From the NCBI RefSeq assembly GCF_004118675.1, contig NZ_SDHZ01000005.1, forward strand, positions 124,001-188,000: a stretch of DNA of 64,000 nt, written 5' to 3'. This document shows positions 26,862 to 34,707 of this stretch, one piece after another. Both the position numbers and the translations under genes were made by a program. Below the pieces are notes generated by a model, which was not told the origin of the DNA, searched no databases, and saw only the letters and a program-made list of their open reading frames with translations. How positions within the stretch are numbered: position 1 is the first letter of the stretch; the number at the start of each line of letters is the position of its first letter. This DNA comes from Filimonas effusa. GTDB lineage: Bacteria; Bacteroidota; Bacteroidia; Chitinophagales; Chitinophagaceae.

Positions 26862-27425
26862 TTACAGGGAAAGAATAAAAGGTAATACCAGGTTTGCGAC
26901 TATAAATCCCCCGGCCATAAAACAGATAGTAGCTACCAGTGAGGGCCATTGCAACGTTGAAATACCCATAATAGCATGCCCGCTGGTGCAACCGCCGGCA
27001 TATCGTGTTCCAAAGCCAACAAGGAAGCCGCCTCCTATCATTAATAGCGCACCTCTAAGTGTAAGCAGAGATTGCCAGTTCATGATATCGCCCGGTACCA
27101 GGTTGTTATAATTGGTGATACCGTACCTGGCGAGTTCGTTCGACAATGCAGGATTTACTTCAACGGGTGCAGGATTTGCTAGGAAAGTTGACGCCAAAAT
27201 ACCCCCCAGGGCTATCCCTATTACAAATACAAGATTCCAGGTTTCTGCCTTCCAGTTGTACTTAAAGAACGGAATGCCTGCGGGAACACATGCAGCACAG
27301 ATATGCCGTAATGTAGCGCTGATACCGAAGGAGCGGTTGCCCAAAAGCAAAAGCGCCGGAACGGTAAGCCCTATCAGGGGCCCGGTGATATACCAGGGCC
27401 AGGGCTGTTTCAATAATTCTATCAT
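26862..27425 (-). CDS. YeeE/YedE-type sulfur transporter, first half
   Basis: A 187-residue inner-membrane protein with five or so helices. The conserved GFGTRYAGGCTSGHAIMGIS segment near residues 140-160 contains the Cys used in thiosulfate transport by YeeE-family proteins, and another Cys pair lies near HICAACVPAG. It is followed 9 bp later by the second half gene. Upstream, across a large hairpin, lies osmC. The set looks like a sulfur uptake or sulfide-handling module under the Crp/Fnr-type regulator two genes upstream (inference). Confidence 0.82.
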   Translation of the reverse strand: MIELLKQPWPWYITGPLIGLTVPALLLLGNRSFGISATLRHICAACVPAGIPFFKYNWKAETWNLVFVIGIALGGILASTFLANPAPVEVNPALSNELARYGITNYNNLVPGDIMNWQSLLTLRGALLMIGGGFLVGFGTRYAGGCTSGHAIMGISTLQWPSLVATICFMAGGFIVANLVLPFILSL

Positions 27426-27468
27426 TGGTTTCTATTCAAATCTTTCTAAAACAACTTTGCCATAACCG

Positions 27469-27522
27469 CCGGAAGTGAATACAGGCCGCCGCATAACCGG
27501 CAGCCTGTATTCACTTGCCCGG
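27469..27522. repeat. Long perfect hairpin between osmC and the sulfur transporter genes
   Basis: AAGTGAATACAGGC (27473-27486) is the perfect reverse complement of GCCTGTATTCACTT (27503-27516). The stem continues outward with CCGG (27469-27472 and 27519-27522, a 2-nt bulge) and inward with GCCG/CGGC, giving more than 20 paired positions. No T tract follows on either strand, so it is not a standard terminator. It may set relative expression of osmC and the transporter genes by blocking exonucleases or polymerase. Confidence 0.75.
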
Positions 27523-27528
27523 AATGCA

Positions 27529-27963
27529 TCAATTGACAGTTGCTGTCATGCTTACACTTGTTTTCATGGAATTGGTAACAAGACAGCCGGCCTTTGCTTT
27601 CTCCAATACACGCATCGCCTTTTCTTTATCCGCTTCCGGATCCGTGAGCTTCACATCGGGATACATTTCCGCTTCCGTAACCAGGTACCTGCCTTCTACC
27701 ATCTCTAATTTAGCAACTGTTCTGCAATTAAACCTGTCGACAGGCAGCTTGAAATTAGAAGCTATTGCCAGAAAAGTGGCCATATAACAACTATTGATAG
27801 CTGCTACAAATAAATGTTCCGGCGACCAGATGCCGGGAACGCCGTTGGGAAATTCAGGCGGCGTAGCGCATTCAATTGTCTTGCTTAGAACAGGGCTTGA
27901 TAATTCACCAATCCTTCCTTCTTTCCACGTGATGTTCACTTCGTAAAAATGTTCCTGTGCCAT
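27529..27963 (-). CDS. OsmC-family protein
   Basis: The start at 27963 (MAQEHFYEVNITW) is chosen because a longer frame to 28029 would overlap the upstream regulator gene and adds non-conserved residues. The 144-residue product has the OsmC fold signature: PPEFPNGVPGIWSPEHLFVAAINSCYMATF with Cys59, and EKAKAGCLVTNS with Cys127, the two thiols of OsmC/Ohr-type peroxidases. It would reduce organic peroxides or react with persulfides in the cytoplasm. Between a Crp/Fnr regulator and a YeeE/YedE transporter pair, a role in reactive sulfur handling is plausible but not shown. Confidence 0.85.
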   Translation of the reverse strand: MAQEHFYEVNITWKEGRIGELSSPVLSKTIECATPPEFPNGVPGIWSPEHLFVAAINSCYMATFLAIASNFKLPVDRFNCRTVAKLEMVEGRYLVTEAEMYPDVKLTDPEADKEKAMRVLEKAKAGCLVTNSMKTSVSMTATVN

Positions 27964-28021
27964 AGTTTTATATTTGAGCCGGCAAAATGCAGCAATTAAA
28001 AAACCTGTACAGTCACTTTTG

Positions 28022-28645
28022 TTACACAAGCATTATTTTATTCCTGCCTAACTGAACCACCTGGCTCTCTTCCAGTTGCTTCAATAATCTGGATACAACT
28101 ACACGCGCTGTTCCCAGTTCGTTGGCCAGCTGCTCATGTGTAATGAAAATGGTTCGGCTTTGGGTAAGTTCAGCCTTTTTACGCAGCAACGCCAACAAAC
28201 GTTCATCTACTTTTTTAAAGGCAATGGCATTAACAATATTCAACAGCTCTTCAAAACGCATATGGTATAAACGGAAGATATAATCCAGCCATTGGGGATA
28301 TTCTTTTATGAGAAGGGCGATCTTGTCTACCGGCAGGAAAAGGATCTCTGCCTCTTCTTCCACTTCAGCCTTTACCTTGCTGGTATCATTGTGCAGCCCG
28401 CCCAGAAACGACATGATACAGCTTTCTCCTGCCTTGATATAATAAAGGAGAATTTCCCTTCCGTCCTGCTCAGTACGGATCACCTTTATCATTCCGCTGG
28501 TAACAATAGGGATAGAGCGGATAGAAGCATTTTCATTAAGGATAACGCTGCCGGCTTCATAATGCTTAATAACGCTGTACTGGTACAGCTTTTCTACCAG
28601 TTCGGGAGATGATCTGAATTCAACGATCTGTTCCAGGCTTTCCAT
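28022..28645 (-). CDS. Crp/Fnr-family transcription regulator
   Basis: A 207-residue regulator. Residues about 15-125 form a cyclic-nucleotide-binding-type beta roll (YEAGSVILNENASIRSIPIV, ILLYYIKAGESCIMSF), without a Cys cluster for an Fe-S centre. The long connecting helix and a C-terminal winged helix (FITHEQLANELGTARVVVSRLLKQLEESQVV, about 165-205) follow. It probably controls the osmC and YeeE/YedE genes downstream on the same strand, 58 bp away. Such regulators often pair with sulfur-transport genes in Bacteroidota. Ligand unknown. Confidence 0.85.
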   Translation of the reverse strand: MESLEQIVEFRSSPELVEKLYQYSVIKHYEAGSVILNENASIRSIPIVTSGMIKVIRTEQDGREILLYYIKAGESCIMSFLGGLHNDTSKVKAEVEEEAEILFLPVDKIALLIKEYPQWLDYIFRLYHMRFEELLNIVNAIAFKKVDERLLALLRKKAELTQSRTIFITHEQLANELGTARVVVSRLLKQLEESQVVQLGRNKIMLV

Positions 28646-28723
28646 CTCTAAAGATACCGCTTTGATCAGGATAAACGCAGGCAGGAGATATAGGTTTCAA
28701 TGTTTCACACATCGAATACCCGG

Positions 28724-28755
28724 CAAAAATATAGAGCCACCTGAACAGGCGGCTC
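28724..28755 (-). terminator. Intrinsic terminator downstream of the LysR gene
   Basis: On the minus strand GAGCCGCCTG and CAGGTGGCTC (28734-28743 with 28746-28755 on the plus strand) pair over 10 bp with one G-U and are followed by TATATTTTT. It lies about 180 bp past the LysR-type gene stop (28938) and about 80 bp before the Crp/Fnr gene start (28645), insulating the two. No gene was seen in 28646-28937. Confidence 0.6.
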
Positions 28756-28937
28756 CTCAATTAAACCTCTATTGATTATTGCCTATGCACTAACAATTGG
28801 GATACTAACAACTATGAATTGCAATATCCAACCTTGTCTTTTACATGTCGGGGGAGATATTCGTCTAATTGAGGGGACAAATTACAAAAGCGCGATCGGC
28901 CAAGGTTGCTGCTACACGAGATAGCAGATAGCTGGTG

Positions 28938-29834
28938 TCAATTAACAGCCAGTTCCAGCAAAAGCGTTTCAAAAGCAATTACCGCCTTCTTCTTATAAAT
29001 GCCTGCCAGTGTTATCATCACTGCCTGCCTCACCATCTTGTTCCCTTCAATAGGAACAGCTTTCAGCGAATGCTGCCCCGGAACAGGCGTCTGCGCCTGA
29101 ACAGTAGTCTGGGTAAGAATAGTATGCCAGTTCCCGGTTCTTGCCAGGTCAAGCAAAGTAGGAATATCGTTTATTTCAATAGCGATATTCGGCTTCAGAT
29201 GCTGACGGGCAAACACCGTATCTACAAACTTCCGCGTACTGTATCCCTGGGCCGGTAAGATCAGCGACAGCTTGGCTACTTCCTTAAGCGAAATACTTTC
29301 TCTTTGCGCCAAAGGAGAATGAGCCGCCACAATCAAGGACATAGTGGCATAAAATAACAGCTGGTATTCCAGGTTAGGCAGATCCGTATCGTCCTGGAAA
29401 CACACCGCAAAATCCAGTTCCTGGTTTTGTAGTTTCTCCAGGATCTCTTCTGAGGTCCCAAAAAATATACGGATCGTAATACCCGGAAACTGCTTCGCAA
29501 ACTTGTTCACCGACGGAATGACAAGCCCCCGTAGCCCATAGGTAAGCCCTACTACCAGGTGACCGGTATTCAGGTTGCTGAGATCATCCAGCAGGCGAAG
29601 CCCGTCACGCGCTGCATTTACGGTTCTCGCAGCATAGGCCGCAAATAAATGCCCCGCTTCAGTAAGCCTGATCCGCTTGCCTATCCTGTCGAACAAAGGC
29701 ACTCCCACCTCATCCTCCAGCTGCTTGACCTGTTGTGACAGCGTACTCTGGCTGATGTGCAGATGGTTGGCTGCTTCTGTAAAATTGAGTAACTCTTTCG
29801 CTTTTAAGAAATAGTTGAGCTGACGAAGTTCCAT
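28938..29834 (-). CDS. LysR-family transcription regulator
   Basis: A 298-residue regulator. The N-terminal winged helix-turn-helix is clear (MELRQLNYFLKAKELLNFT, ANHLHISQSTLSQQVKQLED, FDRIGKRIRLTEAG). A substrate-binding effector domain fills residues about 90-295 (LVVGLTYGLRGLVIP, ELDFAVCFQDD, GNWHTIL). It is divergent from the MFS transporter gene, with about 100 bp between starts, so it most likely regulates that gene in response to a small molecule. The effector cannot be told. Confidence 0.9.
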   Translation of the reverse strand: MELRQLNYFLKAKELLNFTEAANHLHISQSTLSQQVKQLEDEVGVPLFDRIGKRIRLTEAGHLFAAYAARTVNAARDGLRLLDDLSNLNTGHLVVGLTYGLRGLVIPSVNKFAKQFPGITIRIFFGTSEEILEKLQNQELDFAVCFQDDTDLPNLEYQLLFYATMSLIVAAHSPLAQRESISLKEVAKLSLILPAQGYSTRKFVDTVFARQHLKPNIAIEINDIPTLLDLARTGNWHTILTQTTVQAQTPVPGQHSLKAVPIEGNKMVRQAVMITLAGIYKKKAVIAFETLLLELAVN

Positions 29835-29883
29835 GATTGCAAATCGGTTTTATCGATTGATTCAATAGAAAAATACCCTTTTA

Positions 29884-29891
29884 CAAATTTA
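29884..29891 (-). promoter_or_regulatory. Candidate -7 element of the LysR gene
   Basis: On the minus strand TAAATTTG matches the Bacteroidota -7 consensus TAnnTTTG and is 50 bp before the ATG at 29834. The nearest upstream TTTG is about 26 bases away, longer than the usual 19-21. The divergent MFS start is at 29937, so operator sites for LysR would lie here. Confidence 0.35.
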
Positions 29892-29936
29892 GACTTAAAC
29901 GAGAACTTTACGGTTTACAAAGTCTACCAGAGCGGC

Positions 29937-31244
29937 ATGAAAATAAGTTCTTTAAGGACACCTATTTATTCAGGAAGGAAGCAATCATTTACAGAAGTAA
30001 CGGAAGAAGCGCTTACAGAAAGGATTGCTGTCATAGGAAACAGTGAAGCGGCACCCCCCATAGAAGAAAAGACGGGCAGGGGTGAAAGCCGTTACCGCAG
30101 AATACGGTTCTGTATTTTTCTTTCAGGCGTATCTGTATTTGCACAGTTATATGCTTTTCAACCACTTTTATCACAGGTTTCGTCGTATTTCGGACGCTCT
30201 GCAGCCGTCAGCAGCTTAACGGTTTCTTCTTCTACCTTGGGAATGGCTACCGGATTGTTATTCTTTGCATTTATGGCAGATAATTTTTCAAGGAAAGGCT
30301 TAATGGTGTTTTCTCTTTTCAGCTCTGCCGCACTTACGCTCTTATCTCCCTTACTGCCTAACTATCCGTTGCTGGTGTTATTCATTTTCCTGAAAGGAGT
30401 TTGTGTTTCCGGAGTATCGGCAGTAGCCCTGGCTTATCTGGCCGAGGAAGTTTCGGCTGTCACCATTGGAGCCGCTATCAGTTTTTATCTCGCAGGCAAT
30501 ACCTTCGGGGGCATGGCCGGCAGGATCATTGCAGCACTAATAGCAGGCTGGGTGGGATGGAAATGGGCCATTTTCAGTATTGGCATCATAGGACTCATAT
30601 GTGCCGTGATCTTTGTTTACAAGTTCCCCGCCTCCCGTTTTTTCAATTCCTGCCGGGTTCCTTTCCGGGATAAACGCCGGCAAATGAAGCAGCTGTTCAT
30701 GAACAAAACACTGCTGGGGTTATACGCGATCGCAGCATGCTTACTCGGCTGTTTTGTAAGTGTTTACAACTATCTAGGTTTCCGCCTCGAAGCCGCCCCT
30801 TTTCACCTTCCCCACTACCTTATTGCAGCTATCTTCCTGATGTATTCTTTTGGTATTGCAGGAAACATACTGGCCGGCAAACTGTCCGACAGGTTCTCGT
30901 CACGGAATATGTTAAGTATGTTCATTCTGCTCGTTGTAACGGGATTATTGCTGATGATGACGCCATATCTCATACTCATCATTCCGGGACTGGCACTTTT
31001 CACGCTATCATTTTTCAGCGCTCAAACCATGGCAGGCAGGCAGGTAACTGTATTGGCTCCTGCAGCACGAACTTCAGCAACTGCATTATATTGGCTGTTT
31101 TATTATGTCGGATCCAGCACCATTGGCAGTTTCAGCGGCGTTTTTATTGACAAAGGCAACTGGAATGGCTTCTTCGGTGCGCTACTCCTATTCAGCGGGC
31201 TTTCGTTTGTATTGGCGCTCAGAGGCCGGCTTAATAAGGCATAA
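29937..31244 (+). CDS. Major facilitator superfamily transporter
   Basis: A 435-residue protein with a polar 55-residue N-terminal tail, then twelve hydrophobic segments. The loop between helices 2 and 3 has the family motif (ADNFSRKGLMVF), and a second copy lies in the C-terminal half (AGKLSDRFSSRNML). It resembles YnfM-type drug or arabinose-efflux family members. It is divergent from the LysR-type gene and probably its target. An ATG further in could shorten the tail but the ATG at 29937 is the first clear one. A terminator follows at 31292. Confidence 0.85.
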   Translation: MKISSLRTPIYSGRKQSFTEVTEEALTERIAVIGNSEAAPPIEEKTGRGESRYRRIRFCIFLSGVSVFAQLYAFQPLLSQVSSYFGRSAAVSSLTVSSSTLGMATGLLFFAFMADNFSRKGLMVFSLFSSAALTLLSPLLPNYPLLVLFIFLKGVCVSGVSAVALAYLAEEVSAVTIGAAISFYLAGNTFGGMAGRIIAALIAGWVGWKWAIFSIGIIGLICAVIFVYKFPASRFFNSCRVPFRDKRRQMKQLFMNKTLLGLYAIAACLLGCFVSVYNYLGFRLEAAPFHLPHYLIAAIFLMYSFGIAGNILAGKLSDRFSSRNMLSMFILLVVTGLLLMMTPYLILIIPGLALFTLSFFSAQTMAGRQVTVLAPAARTSATALYWLFYYVGSSTIGSFSGVFIDKGNWNGFFGALLLFSGLSFVLALRGRLNKA

Positions 31245-31671
31245 GACATTGCCTGAAGAACTTTTGTCTGGCATTTCCTGACTGTTGGTTTAAGAAGGGA
31301 GGACTGTATCTTCGATATCGTCCTTCTTTCTTTTTGTAAAGGTGCTGCTCTCCACCGGCCCAAACTGAATGAATTTAAACTTCGTATAATACTAAAGCGA
31401 CAGGAAAGCTAATCGTTCGGGATACCGCGTACAGGCCGCAATAAACCGCTTCCATTAAAAACATAAATAAAAATTATCATACCTTCTACTGACCCTGCTC
31501 TTTCAAATTAAAAGGCGTAGTGGATTTTAAAACTGTGTATTAACTTTATATTATGCCTGATTTTTTAACATATTTCTCTGTTAAACCCCATTAACTCTTT
31601 TTCTAATGAGATTCTAATTGGGCTTCTGGGAAATCTACATTTTATTGCAGAACACTTTTTTTTATTGTAGT
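31245..31671. other. Intergenic region upstream of the exporter operon
   Basis: A 427-bp gap. Its first part carries the MFS-gene terminator. The rest (31340-31671) is AT-rich and presumably has the promoter for the ABC/HlyD/TolC operon, but no TTTG-N20-TAnnTTTG pair could be assigned. I saw no RNA gene or credible reading frame. Confidence 0.5.
31292..31336 (+). terminator. Intrinsic terminator of the MFS gene
   Basis: An imperfect stem (AAGAAGGGAGGAC at 31292-31304 with GTCCTTCTT at 31320-31328, with a bulge) is followed by TCTTTTTG. It lies 47 bp past the MFS stop. Confidence 0.55.
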
Positions 31672-33345
31672 ATGGCAAGTGATAAGATTTCAATCGGAAA
31701 ATCCTTTATTCGGTTTTATAATATCGTGAGGTTAGACAAGAAGGACGTGTCTGTTATTTACATGCTGGCCATCCTGGCCGGTTTACTCCAGCTTTCTGTT
31801 CCCCTGGGTGTGCAAACCATTATCAGTTTTGTGATGGCAGGCTCCTTTTCAACGTCTATCGCAGTACTCATCATCATGGTTTTACTGGGGGTATTCTTTA
31901 ATGGTCTGTTACAGGTAAGGCAATTACAGGTAATAGAAAAAATGCAGCAGAAGATCTTTGTCCGTTATTCTTTTGAGTTCAGCGACAGGTTACCCAAGCT
32001 GAATATTGAAAAAATGGATCAATACTATTTGCCCGAACTGGTAAATCGCTTTTTTGATACAGTATCGTTACAAAAGGGATTGGAGAAGCTATTGCTCGAT
32101 TTACCTGCTGCCGTCATTCAGGTGTTATTCGGCGTCGCGCTTTTATCGTTCTACCATCCTGTGTTCATTGCATTTGGCGCTTTGCTGCTGCTGATCGTTA
32201 TTCTCATATTAAGGCTTACTTCACCACAGGGATTGGCTTCAGCCTTAAAAGCAAGCGACTACAAGTATAATGTTGCTGCCTGGATGGAAGAAACAGCACG
32301 TGTTGTGCGTACACTCAAGTATTCGAAGAATACGTCCATGCACATTGAAAAGACGGATAAACTGGTAAGCGGTTATCTCGATTCACGCACAAAATACTTC
32401 CGCGTATTGCTAACACAATTCTGGAGCCTTATCAGCTTTAAGGTAGTTATCACAGCAGCGATGCTGCTGGTTGGCGCAGTACTGTTGGTAAACCAGCAGA
32501 TCAACATTGGTCAGTTTATTGCTGCCGACATTGTGATCCTTGCAATTATAACCTCTGTGGAAAAGATCATATTAAGCCTGGATAAGGTTTACGATGCATT
32601 GGTTTCTGTAGAAAAACTGGACAAGGTTACCAATGCCGAGATCGAAGAGGGAGGTAATGTGATAATGGAGAATATCGACAAAGGCGTTGCTGTTTCATTC
32701 CATGAAACCAGCTTTACTTATCCTAACGGTAACGCAGGAGTAAGCGATATTAAACTGAATGTACCTGCAGGCAGTATCGTTCATATTGCAGGAAATTCAG
32801 GAGCCGGTAAGTCTACACTGCTGCGGTTACTTACAGGTAACTTTAAAAAATTCAGTGGAAGCGTGCTGATCGACAACATTCCTATAGGAAATTACCGGCT
32901 CGACAGTCTGAGAAGGCAAACCGGTGTGCTGCTTAGCAGCCAGGATATATTCCAGGGTACCTTACTCGAAAATATCACATTGGGCAGTACAGAAGTAAGC
33001 ATGGAGCAGATCACAGATCTGGCAGCAAAAACAGGCCTCGATCAGTATGTACGTTCCAATAAAGAAGGCTATGATACGGTCCTGGATCCTACGGGCAACC
33101 GCTTAACCAATCATGTACGCCAGAACATCCTGCTGGTAAGGGCATTACTGGGCAAACATCGCTTGCTGCTCCTCGAAGAGCCTTTTGAGCATCTCGACAG
33201 CCACTGCCGCAGCAACATGATAGACCTGATAAAGGCCGATAAAAATGCTACAGTATTCATTGCATCACAGGACGAAACATTGTCGCAATACTGTAACATA
33301 GTAGTACATCTTGATAAAGGAATGATTCAAAACAACCCTGTGTAA
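31672..33345 (+). CDS. Type I secretion-like ABC protein with degenerate ATPase
   Basis: I use the ATG at 31672 (MASDKISIG), since the longer frame to 31618 adds a non-conserved stretch. The 557-residue product has a transmembrane domain of about five or six helices (about 25-300) and a nucleotide-binding domain. Walker A is intact (GNSGAGKST, about residue 374) and a Q-loop Gln is present. The signature LSGGQ is replaced by LTNHVRQN (about 478), the Walker B Asp by Glu (LLLLEEP, about 498), and the switch His by Gln (ASQDE, about 531). No N-terminal peptidase C39 domain. It would pair with the HlyD and TolC genes that follow (2 bp and 1 bp apart). It may be regulated or inactive as an ATPase; the substrate is unknown. 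Confidence 0.78.
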   Translation: MASDKISIGKSFIRFYNIVRLDKKDVSVIYMLAILAGLLQLSVPLGVQTIISFVMAGSFSTSIAVLIIMVLLGVFFNGLLQVRQLQVIEKMQQKIFVRYSFEFSDRLPKLNIEKMDQYYLPELVNRFFDTVSLQKGLEKLLLDLPAAVIQVLFGVALLSFYHPVFIAFGALLLLIVILILRLTSPQGLASALKASDYKYNVAAWMEETARVVRTLKYSKNTSMHIEKTDKLVSGYLDSRTKYFRVLLTQFWSLISFKVVITAAMLLVGAVLLVNQQINIGQFIAADIVILAIITSVEKIILSLDKVYDALVSVEKLDKVTNAEIEEGGNVIMENIDKGVAVSFHETSFTYPNGNAGVSDIKLNVPAGSIVHIAGNSGAGKSTLLRLLTGNFKKFSGSVLIDNIPIGNYRLDSLRRQTGVLLSSQDIFQGTLLENITLGSTEVSMEQITDLAAKTGLDQYVRSNKEGYDTVLDPTGNRLTNHVRQNILLVRALLGKHRLLLLEEPFEHLDSHCRSNMIDLIKADKNATVFIASQDETLSQYCNIVVHLDKGMIQNNPV

Positions 33346-33347
33346 CT

Positions 33348-34706
33348 ATGACTAATTTTTTAGAAGCGAATATAGAAGCAGAAGAACAAAGCAGCAAATG
33401 GGGCGCTTTCAGTAAAGTTTACAGGATCCGCCATAGAAATAATGTCCGTAAATGGCTGATAGGCGTTCTGGTTGTTTTAATAATTGTTATGTTCCTGCCC
33501 TGGACACAGAATATCAGGGCTAAAGGAACCGTCACCACATTAAGACAGGAACAACGCCCACAGGAAGTAAATACCATTATTGCAGGTCGCGTTGTAAAGT
33601 GGAATGTAAAAGAAGGCGATTTCGTAAAGGAAGGAGATACTATTCTGCAACTCGGCGAGGTAAAGGTCGACTATTTTGATCCGGAGCTGTTGCAACGTAC
33701 GCAACAACAGATTGTAGCCAAGCAGCAGAGTATAGAAGGTTACAAAGGAAAAGCCAATACAGCCGAAACGCAGGCAAAAGCGCTGGCAATGGCAAGAGAC
33801 TTGAAGCTGCAGTCTTTGGACAACAAATTATTACAGCAACAACTGAAGGTTACCAGTGACAGCACCGATTTAATTGCAGTGGATAATGAGTTAAGTGTGT
33901 ATAAACGCCAGATAGCAGCGGCACAGCTGATGCTCGATAGCGGCTCCATATCACTGGTCGATTTTGAAAAGCGTAAAGTGGGCTATCAGAACGGGCTGGC
34001 CAAAAGGGTAAGCTCTGAAAATAAATTGATGCAAAGCCGCCAGGAATTGATAGCGCTGCGAATAGAAAAGAACAGTACCGTACAGGAATATACCGACAAA
34101 ATTTCAAAGGCAGAAGGAGATAGGTTTTCATCATTATCAAGCGTAGCAAGTACCGAAGCTGATGTAGCTAAGCTCCAGAACGTATATGCCAGCTACGATA
34201 TCCGTAACCAACTGTATTACATAAAAGCCCCCCAGAGCGGCCAGATCACGAAAGCGCGTAAAGCGGGTCTCGGTGAAATGGTAAAGGAAGGTGAGATGGT
34301 TGTAGAAATAGTTCCCAACCACGTACAATATGCGGTTGAAATGTTCGTAGAACCCATGGACCTTCCGTTGATAGATCTGGGACAGAAAGTCCGGTTTGTA
34401 TTTGACGGTTTCCCTGCTATTGTATTCAGCGGCTGGCCATCGAGCAGTTATGGTACCTTTGGCGGCAAAGTTGCCGCTGTAGAAACTTCGGTAAGTTATA
34501 ACGGCAAGTTCAGGGTGCTGGTGACAGAAGATCCGGATGAAAAGAAATGGCCTGAATTATTACGTATGGGTGGCGGCGCCAGTGGTATCGCATTGCTGAA
34601 AGATGTTCCTATTTATTATGAGCTATGGCGTAACATCAATGGATTCCCACCCGAATTTTACAAACCTTCCACAGAGAAAGGCTATGCGGCTAAAAAGGAG
34701 AAATAG
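33348..34706 (+). CDS. HlyD-family membrane fusion protein
   Basis: A 452-residue periplasmic adaptor. One transmembrane helix (WLIGVLVVLIIVMFLPW, about residues 37-53) is followed by the lipoyl-like beta segment (GTVTTLRQEQRPQEVNTII, VVKWNVKEGDFVKEGDTIL), a long helical hairpin (about 110-270), and the second lipoyl half (YIKAPQSGQITKARKAGLGEMVKEGEMV). It links the inner-membrane ABC protein to the TolC channel encoded next. The ATG is 2 bp after the ABC gene stop. Confidence 0.9.
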   Translation: MTNFLEANIEAEEQSSKWGAFSKVYRIRHRNNVRKWLIGVLVVLIIVMFLPWTQNIRAKGTVTTLRQEQRPQEVNTIIAGRVVKWNVKEGDFVKEGDTILQLGEVKVDYFDPELLQRTQQQIVAKQQSIEGYKGKANTAETQAKALAMARDLKLQSLDNKLLQQQLKVTSDSTDLIAVDNELSVYKRQIAAAQLMLDSGSISLVDFEKRKVGYQNGLAKRVSSENKLMQSRQELIALRIEKNSTVQEYTDKISKAEGDRFSSLSSVASTEADVAKLQNVYASYDIRNQLYYIKAPQSGQITKARKAGLGEMVKEGEMVVEIVPNHVQYAVEMFVEPMDLPLIDLGQKVRFVFDGFPAIVFSGWPSSSYGTFGGKVAAVETSVSYNGKFRVLVTEDPDEKKWPELLRMGGGASGIALLKDVPIYYELWRNINGFPPEFYKPSTEKGYAAKKEK

Positions 34707-34707
34707 G

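Noticed and set aside
31618-31671. Extended N-terminus of the ABC exporter gene
   Set aside because: The upstream codons encode a non-conserved hydrophobic stretch; the ATG at 31672 gives a normal start.
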